NCBI RefSeq assembly: GCF_900106065.1
Contig: NZ_LT629796.1
Location: 6,238,501-6,302,500, forward strand
Length of the DNA: 64,000 nt
Origin: Pseudomonas mandelii
GTDB lineage: Bacteria > Pseudomonadota > Gammaproteobacteria > Pseudomonadales > Pseudomonadaceae
Direction: 5' to 3'
Part shown: piece after piece, positions 10,801 through 17,954 of the stretch
Position numbering within the stretch: the stretch's first letter is position 1
How the letters are laid out: every line of letters begins with the position of its first letter
Made by a program: the position numbers and the translations under genes
The notes under the pieces: generated by a model
What the model was told of the DNA's origin: nothing
Databases searched by the model: none
What the model saw: only the letters and a program-made list of their open reading frames with translations

Positions 10801-11536
10801 CGAACAGGCCAACGTGCGATTGCAGGAACGGGACCAGCGCCTGCTCAATCATCAGGCGCAACACAACGGCAATCTCGATGCCGAGCAACTCGCCACGGCA
10901 CTGACAGACCTGCAAAACCTGTTCGCCGCCAGCGAACACCGTTGCGCCGAACTGCGCGCCGAACAGGCCGAGGATCAGCGTCGGCAGAACGCCAACCAAG
11001 CCCTGGCGCAGCAGATCGCCGACGCCTACAGCGAGTATCAACGCTGGGCTCGCCTGAATGCGTTGATCGGCTCGGCGACCGGCGACACCTTCCGCAAGAT
11101 CGCCCAAGCCTACAACCTCGACTTGCTGGTGCATCACGCCAACGTACAGCTGCGACAACTGGTGCGGCGCTATCGCCTGAAACGCGGCGGCAGCATGCTC
11201 GGGTTGCTGGTGATGGACACCGAGATGGGCGATGAGCTGCGTTCGGTGCATTCGTTGTCGGGCGGCGAGACGTTCCTGGTGTCGTTGGCCCTGGCGCTCG
11301 GTTTGGCGTCGATGGCTTCGAGCACACTGAAAATCGAATCGCTGTTCATCGACGAAGGCTTCGGCAGCCTCGATCCGGAATCCCTGCAACTGGCCATGGA
11401 CGCACTCGACGGCTTGCAAGCCCAGGGCCGCAAGGTCGCGGTGATTTCCCATGTGCAGGAAATGCATGAGCGGATTCCGGTGCAGATTCAGGTCCAACGC
11501 CAGGGCAATGGCTTGAGTACCCTGGAGGTCAAATGA
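7895..11536 (+). CDS. sbcC: Exonuclease SbcCD, subunit C (SMC-like ATPase)
   Basis: The 1213-aa Rad50-like partner of SbcD. The N-terminal lobe has Walker A GPTGAGKST (about 37-45). Two very long Gln/Glu/Leu-rich coiled-coil arms flank the zinc hook CPVCG (about 604-608). The C-terminal lobe has the ABC signature LSGGETF (about 1120) and Walker B SLFIDEGFGSLD (about 1150). It overlaps sbcD and the following GST gene by 4 bases each, so the three genes form one operon. The complex uses ATP-driven clamping to open DNA ends to SbcD. Confidence 0.96.
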   Translation: MKILAIRLKNLASLAGPFEIDFTAEPLASAGLFAITGPTGAGKSTLLDALCLALFGAVPRLSNAQVSAKAPDADGEISTGDPRTLLRRGTGEGYAEVDFVGIDGRRYRARWEANRAREKAGGKLQASRQSLRDIDQDQLLASQKVEFKTQLEAVLGLNFEQFTRAVLLAQSEFSAFLKANDNERSELLEKLTDTALYTRLGRRAFDKAKEAREAHKLLQDQATGVTPLAPEARAELDARFNEAQQQLKTQQAQLKQLELQHTWLKDLRQLQDEQQSATEQLTSAQQHWESLAGDRLKLTRLEQLAPQRHQFARKTELTAQLTPLAAQIQQHIQQQAELNERQAQLEQSLSAAQTALVDAQSQHTKKAPLLRQAFEEQSTLARLVKDASVSAEHKQQAELASTQGQHTIQGLLEQQKQVAARLERIAGELEQSTHLAPLSEAWNAYRDRLQQLMLIGNRLNKGQAELAALEQSAARAGEELTAQKQHLEVLYKEAGAEPEAVAEQIQLLGNLLQDNRKQLRAFEELTRLWASQQEIDKRSAELTQRQLSAQQERDRLTQDGVKTKNELVIAEQTLTVTRELLERQRLARSASVEELRAQLQDDQPCPVCGSPDHPYHQPEALLQSLGRHDESEQANAQKAVDLLKEKLTDLRGEVGGLIAQQKELLQQQEQLASQQQGLTPSLEAHPLSTQLLAQDANKRDSWLAQQNSQLNQSITQDEQRQTALLTLQQDAARLQQQLRSAEATSQQATQHLSNQQRELASDRQRLDEELSAFSTLLPAETLEALRNEPAATFMQLDRQIAQRLEQLEQQRDELGEQQQRQQTLEKEQDRQLARAQALELAQQQFTILAEQQQACQERLTQLLGEHSSAEHWQQQLDQAVEQARTAQATAHQELQTVRTRLVELAAELKARQERLLALETEDRELSAKIADWRALHPELDDGGLEALLSVDDQHVSELRQHLQQSEKAIEQANVRLQERDQRLLNHQAQHNGNLDAEQLATALTDLQNLFAASEHRCAELRAEQAEDQRRQNANQALAQQIADAYSEYQRWARLNALIGSATGDTFRKIAQAYNLDLLVHHANVQLRQLVRRYRLKRGGSMLGLLVMDTEMGDELRSVHSLSGGETFLVSLALALGLASMASSTLKIESLFIDEGFGSLDPESLQLAMDALDGLQAQGRKVAVISHVQEMHERIPVQIQVQRQGNGLSTLEVK

Positions 11537-12129
11537 ATACGCTGTACTCGTTCCGCCGCTGCCCTTACGCCATGCGAGCGCGCATGGCCCTGCGCTATTC
11601 GGGCGTAGCGGTGCAGATTGTCGAGGTCAGCCTGAAAGCCAAACCTGCCGAAATGCTTGCGCTGTCGGCGAAGGGCACGGTCCCCGTGCTGAGTATCGAC
11701 GGTCAAGTCATCGATGAAAGCCTGGCGATCATGCACTGGGCCTTGGCGCAGAACGATCCGCAGGATTGGTTGCTCAAGGGTGATCCTGCCGGACAGGGGC
11801 ACATCGCCGCGCTGATTGAAGAGAACGATCAGGTGTTCAAGGTGCATTTGAATCGCTACAAGTACGCCGAGCGTTACCCCGAGCAGCCGATGGACACCTA
11901 TCGTGCTGAAGGTGAGGTGTTCTTGCGCAAGCTGGAGGTGTTGCTGGAGGGACGCGAGTATCTGCTGGCGGCGCATCCGAGCCTGGCGGATGTGGCGTTG
12001 ATGCCGTTCATACGGCAATTCGCCCATGTCGATCGCGAGTGGTTCGGGCAGACGTCTTATGTGCGGTTGCAGGGGTGGTTGCAGCGGTTTCTGGCGTCAG
12101 AGTTGTTTGTAGGCGTGATGCAGAAGTAA
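11533..12129 (+). CDS. Glutathione S-transferase
   Basis: A 198-aa protein with an N-terminal thioredoxin-fold domain (about 1-75) carrying CPYA at residues 10-13, the cis-Pro segment GTVPVL and the glutathione-binding DESLAIM, and a C-terminal all-helical domain. The catalytic Cys-Pro-Tyr motif suggests an omega-like or glutaredoxin-type reaction (thiol transfer) more than classical conjugation. It is attached to sbcDC by an ATGA overlap; this is operon membership, and nothing in the sequence suggests a direct role in DNA repair. The substrate is unknown. Confidence 0.88.
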   Translation: MNTLYSFRRCPYAMRARMALRYSGVAVQIVEVSLKAKPAEMLALSAKGTVPVLSIDGQVIDESLAIMHWALAQNDPQDWLLKGDPAGQGHIAALIEENDQVFKVHLNRYKYAERYPEQPMDTYRAEGEVFLRKLEVLLEGREYLLAAHPSLADVALMPFIRQFAHVDREWFGQTSYVRLQGWLQRFLASELFVGVMQK

Positions 12130-12138
12130 CGCACAATC

Positions 12139-12277
12139 CCTGTGGCGAGGGAGCTTGCTCCCGCTGGGGTGCGAAGCAGCCCCCTTCAATCTTTCTGACA
12201 CACCGAGTCGCCCGATTTACGACTGCTTCGCAGCCCAACGGGGCGATGCGGCGTTCCGACAAACGCCCTCGCCACAA
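12139..12277. repeat. REP-type palindrome region
   Basis: Contains TGTGGCGAGGGAGCTTGCTC near its left end and the reverse-oriented GCCCTCGCCACA at its right end, with GGGGTGCGAAGCAGCCCC and CTGCTTCGCAGCCCAACGGGG arms between. This is a typical Pseudomonas REP/BIME unit placed after the sbcDC-GST operon. Confidence 0.75.
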
Positions 12278-12300
12278 TGGATCTCAATAGCCGCTCGTTT

Positions 12301-12558
12301 TCAGGCGAACACCTCGCACATCTCCACTACCGAGCAATCCACCTGGAACGGCCCGAAGAAATCGTCTTGCCGTTTCATGGGCGGATTGCCGGCCAGCAAA
12401 CCCAGAGCTTTCGCCGTTTCAATATTACGCGCCAGGTTGTGATTGGCTTCGATGGACCGCGCAACTGAACCCGCCGAGCCCTGCCCTATCCCCAACAGGG
12501 AAGCGCCATTGGTCATGAATGCCAGGAAGGCAATGACCCAGAGTTTGCTGCCTTTCAT
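12301..12558 (-). CDS. Small exported or membrane protein of unknown function
   Basis: An 85-aa product with a hydrophobic N terminus (about 5-22, KLWVIAFLAFMTNGASLLGI) that could be a signal peptide or single anchor. The mature part has two cysteines near the end (DCSVVEMC) which could form a disulfide in the periplasm. The start codon overlaps the stop of the upstream small membrane protein (ATGA), so the two are probably translated together. I do not recognise a family. Confidence 0.6.
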   Translation of the reverse strand: MKGSKLWVIAFLAFMTNGASLLGIGQGSAGSVARSIEANHNLARNIETAKALGLLAGNPPMKRQDDFFGPFQVDCSVVEMCEVFA

Positions 12559-12767
12559 GCCCCTGCCACTCCCGCCGATGCGGCTTGATCGACCACGACG
12601 CTTTGAGCACGGTGTTCGAACTGGATGGCGGGATAAGCGACCTGAACCGGCGCTTCAAAGGTGTGCTGCAAATTGGACGAAACGCTGACAATCAGCACCA
12701 GGGCCACGTAAAGACCTATGGCCAGGTAGGCGCCGTATTTGGCAGAAGTGAGGATTGAGCTGGCCAT
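12555..12767 (-). CDS. Small single-helix membrane protein
   Basis: A 70-aa protein with one strong membrane segment (about 12-30, AYLAIGLYVALVLIVSVSS) and a short polar tail, so it is probably an inner-membrane protein. I chose the ATG at 12767 because CGGAG sits 6 bases upstream; an in-frame ATG six codons earlier lacks such a site. It overlaps the next gene by ATGA. No family is recognised; it may form a pair with that gene. Confidence 0.6.
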   Translation of the reverse strand: MASSILTSAKYGAYLAIGLYVALVLIVSVSSNLQHTFEAPVQVAYPAIQFEHRAQSVVVDQAASAGVAGA

Positions 12768-12882
12768 GGTGTTCTCCGTGGGCATGTTTAAGTGCCCACA
12801 GAATCGATCAAAAAAGCGGTGACAACCACTCAGGGTTTTCCATAGTCACCATCAGCTTCATTGATCATTAAGCCCGTCTATC

Positions 12883-13008
12883 TCAGTCTTGAATAAAACT
12901 CATCAAGCGTTCGCGGGCCGCGTCCGGCTCCTGGGAAACGGGCTGAGCAGCCGAAAGAATGGGGGTTGAATAGAGGAACAGAAGAACCACTGCCAGACGC
13001 ATCGCCAT
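12883..13008 (-). CDS. Small secreted protein, 41 aa
   Basis: Starting at the ATG at 13008, preceded by AAGGA, the product is a signal peptide (MAMRLAVVLLFLYSTPILSA) followed by about 20 residues rich in charged amino acids (DAARERLMSFIQD). The longer in-frame extension upstream has no ribosome-binding site and a non-secretory composition, so I left it out. The function is unknown. It stands alone with about 115 bases of intergenic DNA on its downstream side. Confidence 0.5.
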   Translation of the reverse strand: MAMRLAVVLLFLYSTPILSAAQPVSQEPDAARERLMSFIQD

Positions 13009-13225
13009 GCTGTCGATCCTTGTTATTAGATGTTGAGTCAAAAAATCAACGTCAAATCTAAATGCATGGCTATGTGATATCAAGCGATACATTGATGGCA
13101 ATGTGATGCTGTCGTAAACGCGTTATGCAGGAGCGACATCACTCATCGACGTTCGACGTTCGACGTATTTCGATCGATCGGCGCAAGTGACTTCGCTCCT
13201 GCATAAAGGGTGCAGGGCTTGAATT

Positions 13226-13405
13226 TCAGGCTTGGGTCTTGTGATCCAGTGCCGCGTAGAAGTTGGCGCTCTGTTGCAGGTATTTCTGGGTGTAGCTCTG
13301 GGCGTGGGATTTTTTGTCGCTGATCTCAACGTTGGCGCTGGCTGGCAGAGCAACGGTGGCGGAGATGGCAGAAGCGGCGATGATGGAGAAGAGATTGAAG
13401 TTCAT
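13226..13405 (-). CDS. Small periplasmic protein, 59 aa
   Basis: The ATG at 13405 is preceded by GAGGAATACCGCC. The product has a clear signal peptide ending at ALPASA, then a mature part of about 35 residues rich in Gln, Ser and Tyr (QSYTQKYLQQSANFYAALD). Similar short exported proteins of unknown role are common in fluorescent pseudomonads. It is monocistronic by appearance, with its own upstream spacer. Confidence 0.6.
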   Translation of the reverse strand: MNFNLFSIIAASAISATVALPASANVEISDKKSHAQSYTQKYLQQSANFYAALDHKTQA

Positions 13406-13533
13406 GGCGGTATTCCTCGGATTCAGTTGGCTTGTTTGCCCGATGGGGCCGTGGAGCAAACTTAACCTTCGAGGGTTGGCGCCTTGAAATCTTTTGTAGC
13501 ATTAGCAGATATCAGCCTCATTAATACAAGGAT

Positions 13534-13558
13534 GCAGGCCCCATCAACCGGGGCCTGC
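13534..13558 (-). terminator. Hairpin downstream of lactonase gene
   Basis: A perfect 9-bp stem (GCAGGCCCC / GGGGCCTGC) with a 7-base loop lies just past the stop of the lactonase gene on its strand. There is only a weak T-rich stretch after it, so termination efficiency is uncertain. Confidence 0.5.
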
Positions 13559-13561
13559 GGC

Positions 13562-14731
13562 CTATTGACGCACCAGAAACTTGAGGTCGCTCGGGGCATC
13601 CATCGGCAGTTTCTGTACGGTTTTACCCAACAAACCGCTCTTGGCATCGCGTTCGACCACAACAATCTGGTTGCTCTTCTGGTTGGCAATCAGCAAGAAC
13701 TGGCCACTCGGGTCGAGGCTGAACTCGCGCGGGTGATCACCGTCCACCGAACGACGTTGTAGCTCCTGAAGATGGCCGGTCGCAGGATCGATGGCAAACA
13801 CCAGCACCTGATTGGCGGTGCCACGGTTGCTGACGTAAAGGAACTTGCCATCGGCCGAGGCGTGCAACGCAGCGGCGGCCTTGTCGGAAACAGGCTGGCC
13901 CGCCGCCAGATCAACCATCTGGGTCTGCTCAAGTTTGCCGTTCTGGTAATCGAACACCGCGACCTGCGCGCTCATTTCCATGGTCAGCCAGGCGTGTTTG
14001 CCATCGGCGCTGAACAGCAAATGACGCGGCCCGCTGCCGGCTGGCAACTGGACCGACGCCGGTGTGGCGGCAGTCAACGGTAGCTCCGGATTGGCCTTGG
14101 GATCGAAGCGGTAGACAAAGATCTTGTCGGCGCCCAAGTCATTGGAGAACACGTACTGGCCGTCCGGCGAGGAAACCGTCGAATGCACATGCGCCGACAT
14201 CTGCCGCTCGGGATTGACCCGGCTCGACGGGTGACTGCTCATCTGCACCACGGGCTGGAGCTTACCGTCGGCGCCCACGGGCAACACCGCCAACGTGCCG
14301 CCCGGGTCTTCAACCACTGAATAGTTGCTGACGAACAAATGACTGGCCTCACCGCTGAGGCTCGAATGCGTCGGCTCGTTGCCCAGGCTCTGCACCTGAT
14401 TGATCAAGCTCAGTGCATGGGTCTTGGGATCGATTGAATAACTGCTGACGCGCCCGACCGGGTCTTTCTGGCCGGGGCCGTTTTCATTGACCACGAACAA
14501 ACGCTGCTGATCCTTGGAAACGGTCAGCCAGGACGGGTTTTCACTGGTGACCACTTGCAGCGGCTTGGGGTTGATCTGCCCGGTGGCGCTGTCGAAGTTC
14601 AGGCGATAAATCCCCTGGCTCTGCCCCGCCGTGTAGGAACCGACCAGCAACTGATAGTCGTCGGCCGACGCGGCTTCAATGCCCATCGCGCCGATGCTGC
14701 CGGCCATCAACAGCGGCCAGAGCTTATGCAT
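13562..14731 (-). CDS. Lactonase family protein, beta-propeller, exported
   Basis: About 389 aa: a signal peptide (HKLWPLLMAGSIGAMGIEAA) and then repeated propeller blades with motifs such as LLVGSYTAGQSQGIYRLNFD, NPSWLTVSKDQQRLFVVNE, GSGPRHLLFSADGKHAW and GDHPREFSLDPSGQFLL. This is the seven-bladed lactonase fold (6-phosphogluconolactonase/YbhE-like), here periplasmic, so a sugar-lactone hydrolase acting outside the cytoplasm is likely but the substrate is unproven. I prefer the ATG at 14731 (AAGGGAATGAGG upstream) over ATGs at 14737 or 14761. It overlaps the upstream DUF5629-like gene by 8 bases. Confidence 0.85.
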   Translation of the reverse strand: MHKLWPLLMAGSIGAMGIEAASADDYQLLVGSYTAGQSQGIYRLNFDSATGQINPKPLQVVTSENPSWLTVSKDQQRLFVVNENGPGQKDPVGRVSSYSIDPKTHALSLINQVQSLGNEPTHSSLSGEASHLFVSNYSVVEDPGGTLAVLPVGADGKLQPVVQMSSHPSSRVNPERQMSAHVHSTVSSPDGQYVFSNDLGADKIFVYRFDPKANPELPLTAATPASVQLPAGSGPRHLLFSADGKHAWLTMEMSAQVAVFDYQNGKLEQTQMVDLAAGQPVSDKAAAALHASADGKFLYVSNRGTANQVLVFAIDPATGHLQELQRRSVDGDHPREFSLDPSGQFLLIANQKSNQIVVVERDAKSGLLGKTVQKLPMDAPSDLKFLVRQ

Positions 14732-15020
14732 CCTCATTCCCTTCTTCCTCATCGTCACCACCGCCGAACGCGTCCATAGGCACTAGTCGATGCTCACCGG
14801 AATCGCCGGTAATGATCCAGCTCTTCAAATCAGGATCGAAAGTCGCCGCTGTGATCTGCGCAATGCTGAACTCCCAACGTTTGAGTGCTCGGCCGTCCAT
14901 GCATTCGATGTGCAGGTTATCGTCTTCATCGAGGGAAAAATCGAAGGCGTGCAGCCCGTCGATTTCCAGCATGTCACAGTGTTCGAGGGCGTTGATCAAG
15001 GTGTCGGATACGGCAGTCAT
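14724..15020 (-). CDS. DUF5629-like small acidic protein
   Basis: A 98-aa cytoplasmic protein with the conserved-looking core MLEIDGLHAFDFSLDEDDNL and WIITGDSGEHRLVPM, and a very acidic C terminus (GGGDDEEEGNEDA). It matches my memory of the Pseudomonas DUF5629 family; no function is known. The start at 15020 is the first ATG that leaves the conserved part intact, and the upstream extension has no support. The end overlaps the lactonase start, suggesting the two are cotranscribed. Confidence 0.65.
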   Translation of the reverse strand: MTAVSDTLINALEHCDMLEIDGLHAFDFSLDEDDNLHIECMDGRALKRWEFSIAQITAATFDPDLKSWIITGDSGEHRLVPMDAFGGGDDEEEGNEDA

Positions 15021-15113
15021 GGCAGTCAATCTTTGAATGGGAAAGACGCAATGATAGCTCAATGTGAGGGTGGGTCTGTGTCGCTCATACAACATGCTGG
15101 CGACACAAAATAC

Positions 15114-15203
15114 TGTGGGAGCGAGCCTGCTCGCGAATGCGGAGTGTCAGTCGATATTGTTGTTGACTGATGCACCACTTTCGCGAGCAGGCTCGCTCCC
15201 ACG
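15114..15203. repeat. REP palindrome pair (BIME)
   Basis: Two inverted copies of TGGGAGCGAGCCTGCTCGCG separated by about 40 bases. It lies at the downstream end of the pentonate catabolic operon, where it could stabilise mRNA or mark transcript ends. Confidence 0.85.
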
Positions 15204-15220
15204 GGGATTACGGTGAGCTG

Positions 15221-16801
15221 TTAAAGGGCGTCGCGGGAAGGTTTGCCGTCCACCAGGCGCTGGATGCGCAGGGGGTTGGCGTTCTTCAGCGGTTCCGGCA
15301 ACAGGCTGTCGGGATAGTTCTGGAAACACACCGGCCGCAGGAATCGATCAATCGCCAACGTGCCGACCGACGTGCCGCGTGCATCGGAAGTTGCCGGGTA
15401 CGGCCCGCCGTGGACCATCGAGTCGCAGACTTCAACGCCCGTCGGATAGCCATTAAGCAGGATCCGTCCGACCTTTTGTTCCAGCAACGCCGTCAGCTCG
15501 CCGAACTGTTCGAAGTCCGCCGGCTCACCAATGATCGTCGCCGTCAGCTGCCCGTGCAGGCCGTTCAACGCGGCACTGAGTTGCGCCTGATCCGCCACTT
15601 CGACGAACACAGTGGTCGGGCCGAACACTTCTTCCTGCAGCACTGCATCGCCATTGATCAGCAGGCTGACGTCAGCCTTGAACAACTGCGGTTGCGCCTG
15701 ATTGCCTTGCTGCGGATTGCCAGCCAGATGCTCAATGCCCGGGTGAGCAAGGAGTTTTTGCAGGCCGTTGCCATAGCTGCTCAACGTCCCGGCATTGAGC
15801 ATTGTTTGCGCCGCCTGATCGCCGATGAGGCCCGCGACCTGCTGCACAAACGCGGTGAATTGCGGCGAGCGAATACCGATGACCAGACCGGGATTGGTGC
15901 AGAACTGACCGCATCCCTGCACGACCGAAGCGGTCAGGTCACGGGCGACGGTGTCGGCCCGAGCAGCCAATGCCTTCGGCAACACGATCACCGGGTTGAT
16001 ACTCGACATCTCGGCGAACACCGGGATCGGTTGTGGACGTGCGGCAGCCATGTCGCACAGGGCGCGGCCACCCTTCAGCGAACCGGTAAAACCGACCGCC
16101 TGAATCGCCGGGTGTTTGACCAGCGCTTCGCCGACTCCGCCGCCGTAGATCATGTTGAACACGCCGGCCGGCATGCCGGTTTTTTCCGCCGCGCGAATCA
16201 GCGCATCGGCGACCAGTTCGGCGGTGGCCATGTGGCCGCCGTGAGCCTTGAACACCACCGGGCAACCGGCGGCCAGCGCCGACGCGGTGTCGCCGCCCGC
16301 CGTGGAGAACGCCAACGGAAAGTTGCTCGCACCGAACACCGCAACAGGCCCAAGACCGATGCGGTATTGGCGCAGGTCCGGTCGTGGCAGCGGTTGGCGA
16401 TCCGGCATTGCCAGATCAATTCGCGCGCCGTAGAAATCGCCGCGACGCAGCACTTTGGCGAACAGACGCATCTGCCCGCTGGTGCGCCCGCGCTCGCCTT
16501 GAATACGTCCGGCCGGCAATGCCGTTTCGCGGCAGACCACCGCGACAAAGTCATCGCCCAAGGCGTCGAGTTCATCGGCAATCGCATCGAGAAATTGCGC
16601 GCGACGTTCCGCGCTCAGACTGCGATAGGCCGGGTAAGCGGCGGCGGCAGCCTTGGCGGCGGCATCGACTTCCTCAGGCGTTGCCTGGAAGAAATCATGA
16701 GGCAAGGCTTCGCCGCTGCTGGCATCAACACTTTGCATTTTGACGGTGCCAGTCGCGCTGCGCTGACCGCCGATGTAGTTGTGACCAAGAATCTGAGGCA
16801 T
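15221..16801 (-). CDS. Alpha-ketoglutaric semialdehyde dehydrogenase (aldehyde dehydrogenase family)
   Basis: A 526-aa ALDH-superfamily enzyme. Visible landmarks are the cofactor-binding segment GPVAVFGASNFPLAFS, the general base in FAEMSSINP and the catalytic cysteine in GCGQFCTNPG. The N terminus and these motifs resemble the NADP-dependent 2-oxoglutarate-semialdehyde dehydrogenases of sugar-acid degradation. The neighbours (AraD1-type enzyme, IlvD/Edd dehydratase, MFS carrier, GntR regulator) make it the last step of a non-phosphorylative pentonate pathway giving 2-oxoglutarate. Start at 16801 is set by AAGGAGATACGC directly upstream. It follows the AraD1-like gene after 10 bases, in the same operon. 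Confidence 0.88.
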   Translation of the reverse strand: MPQILGHNYIGGQRSATGTVKMQSVDASSGEALPHDFFQATPEEVDAAAKAAAAAYPAYRSLSAERRAQFLDAIADELDALGDDFVAVVCRETALPAGRIQGERGRTSGQMRLFAKVLRRGDFYGARIDLAMPDRQPLPRPDLRQYRIGLGPVAVFGASNFPLAFSTAGGDTASALAAGCPVVFKAHGGHMATAELVADALIRAAEKTGMPAGVFNMIYGGGVGEALVKHPAIQAVGFTGSLKGGRALCDMAAARPQPIPVFAEMSSINPVIVLPKALAARADTVARDLTASVVQGCGQFCTNPGLVIGIRSPQFTAFVQQVAGLIGDQAAQTMLNAGTLSSYGNGLQKLLAHPGIEHLAGNPQQGNQAQPQLFKADVSLLINGDAVLQEEVFGPTTVFVEVADQAQLSAALNGLHGQLTATIIGEPADFEQFGELTALLEQKVGRILLNGYPTGVEVCDSMVHGGPYPATSDARGTSVGTLAIDRFLRPVCFQNYPDSLLPEPLKNANPLRIQRLVDGKPSRDAL

Positions 16802-16811
16802 GCGTATCTCC

Positions 16812-17804
16812 TTAAAGGGTGCCGACGGTGCCGGGCTCGAAAGCGGCTTCAACCGGGGCGATCCCGTTGATCAAAGGCGCGCCGAACTCGGCCTGACTGA
16901 TCTCGAACACATCACCCTCCCGGGTGCGAATGCCGTCGGCAAAGGACAAGGTCGCGGTGCCGAAAAAATGAATGTGCACGTCCCCCGGACGCAAGAACTG
17001 GCTGTACTTGAAATGGTGGTACTCAAGGTTCTCGAAGCTGTGGCACATGTTGGCCTCGCCGCTGAGGAACTCGTTCTGCCACAGCACTTCACCGTCACGC
17101 AGGATGCGGCTGGTGCCAGCCAGATGTGCCGGCAATTCGCCGACCCGCAGTTCCGGGCCATAGCTGCAACTGCGCAATTTCGAATGCGCCAGGTAGAGGT
17201 AATTCTTGCGCTCCATCACATGGTCGGAGAACTCGTTGCCCACCGCGAAACCGAGGCGATACGGTTTACCGTCGTGGCCGATGACGTAGAGGCCGCTGAG
17301 TTCAGGCTCTTCACCCGCGTCTTCGGCAAAGGGTGGCAGCGGGAACGGCTGGCCCGGACGCACGACGATGCTGCCGTCGCCCTTGTAGAACCACTCCGGT
17401 TGCACACCGGCCTGCCCGGCCGCCGGTTTACCGCCCTCCACACCCCATTTGAAAATGCGCATGGTGTCGGTCATTGCCGCTTCATCGCCGGCCTGCTGGT
17501 GCATCTTGTCGCGGGCCGAAGCGCTGCCCAGATGGGTCAGGCCGGTACCGCTGACCAGCATGTGCGCCGGGTCCGGGTGATCCAGCGGAGGGAGTATCCG
17601 CAGCTGCGCCAGCAGCTCCGCGTAGTCATGGCCGATGCCCAGGCCCAGGGTTTTCACCTGCTGCTGCAGATTGACGCCCGCCTCGATTGCCGCCAGGGCC
17701 AGGTCACGGACCGTGCGCGCGTCCTGCACTTCGCGCACCAGCCCCTCCTCGACCACGCCTACCCGGCGCTCGCCGTTACTCAGTTCGAACTGCACTAAAC
17801 GCAT
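16812..17804 (-). CDS. AraD1/GguC-type FAH-fold protein (2-keto-3-deoxypentonate dehydratase candidate)
   Basis: A 330-aa protein of the fumarylacetoacetate hydrolase fold, with NGERRVGVVEEG at the N terminus and a metal-site-like segment YVIGHDGKPYRLGFAVGNEF followed by DVHIHFFGTATLSFADG. It resembles AraD1/GguC proteins that lie in L-arabinose and D-xylose acid degradation clusters. In this setting it is a good candidate for dehydrating 2-keto-3-deoxypentonate to 2-oxoglutarate semialdehyde, the substrate of the next gene product. The ATG at 17804 has CAGGAG 8 bases upstream; an upstream ATG at 17906 runs through the REP element and was rejected. Confidence 0.8.
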   Translation of the reverse strand: MRLVQFELSNGERRVGVVEEGLVREVQDARTVRDLALAAIEAGVNLQQQVKTLGLGIGHDYAELLAQLRILPPLDHPDPAHMLVSGTGLTHLGSASARDKMHQQAGDEAAMTDTMRIFKWGVEGGKPAAGQAGVQPEWFYKGDGSIVVRPGQPFPLPPFAEDAGEEPELSGLYVIGHDGKPYRLGFAVGNEFSDHVMERKNYLYLAHSKLRSCSYGPELRVGELPAHLAGTSRILRDGEVLWQNEFLSGEANMCHSFENLEYHHFKYSQFLRPGDVHIHFFGTATLSFADGIRTREGDVFEISQAEFGAPLINGIAPVEAAFEPGTVGTL

Positions 17805-17844
17805 GGATTTTCTCCTGTAAACAATCTTGAAGGCGGCATTGCAC

Positions 17845-17937
17845 CCTGTGGGAGCGAGCCTGCTCGCGATGAGGCCGTCAAATCCAAAATCATTACCGAC
17901 TGACACTCCGCCTTCGCGAGCAGGCTCGCTCCCACAG
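17845..17937. repeat. REP palindrome pair (BIME)
   Basis: Inverted copies of TGTGGGAGCGAGCCTGCTCG between the MFS gene and the AraD1-like gene. Because both genes read leftward, the element lies inside the likely transcript and could separate expression of the transporter from the enzymes. Confidence 0.85.
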
Positions 17938-17954
17938 AGGATTTGTGTGATCTC

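Noticed and set aside
15170..16870. 566-codon plus-strand ORF opposite the aldehyde dehydrogenase
   Set aside because: Shadow of a conserved ALDH gene; no motif and no ribosome site.
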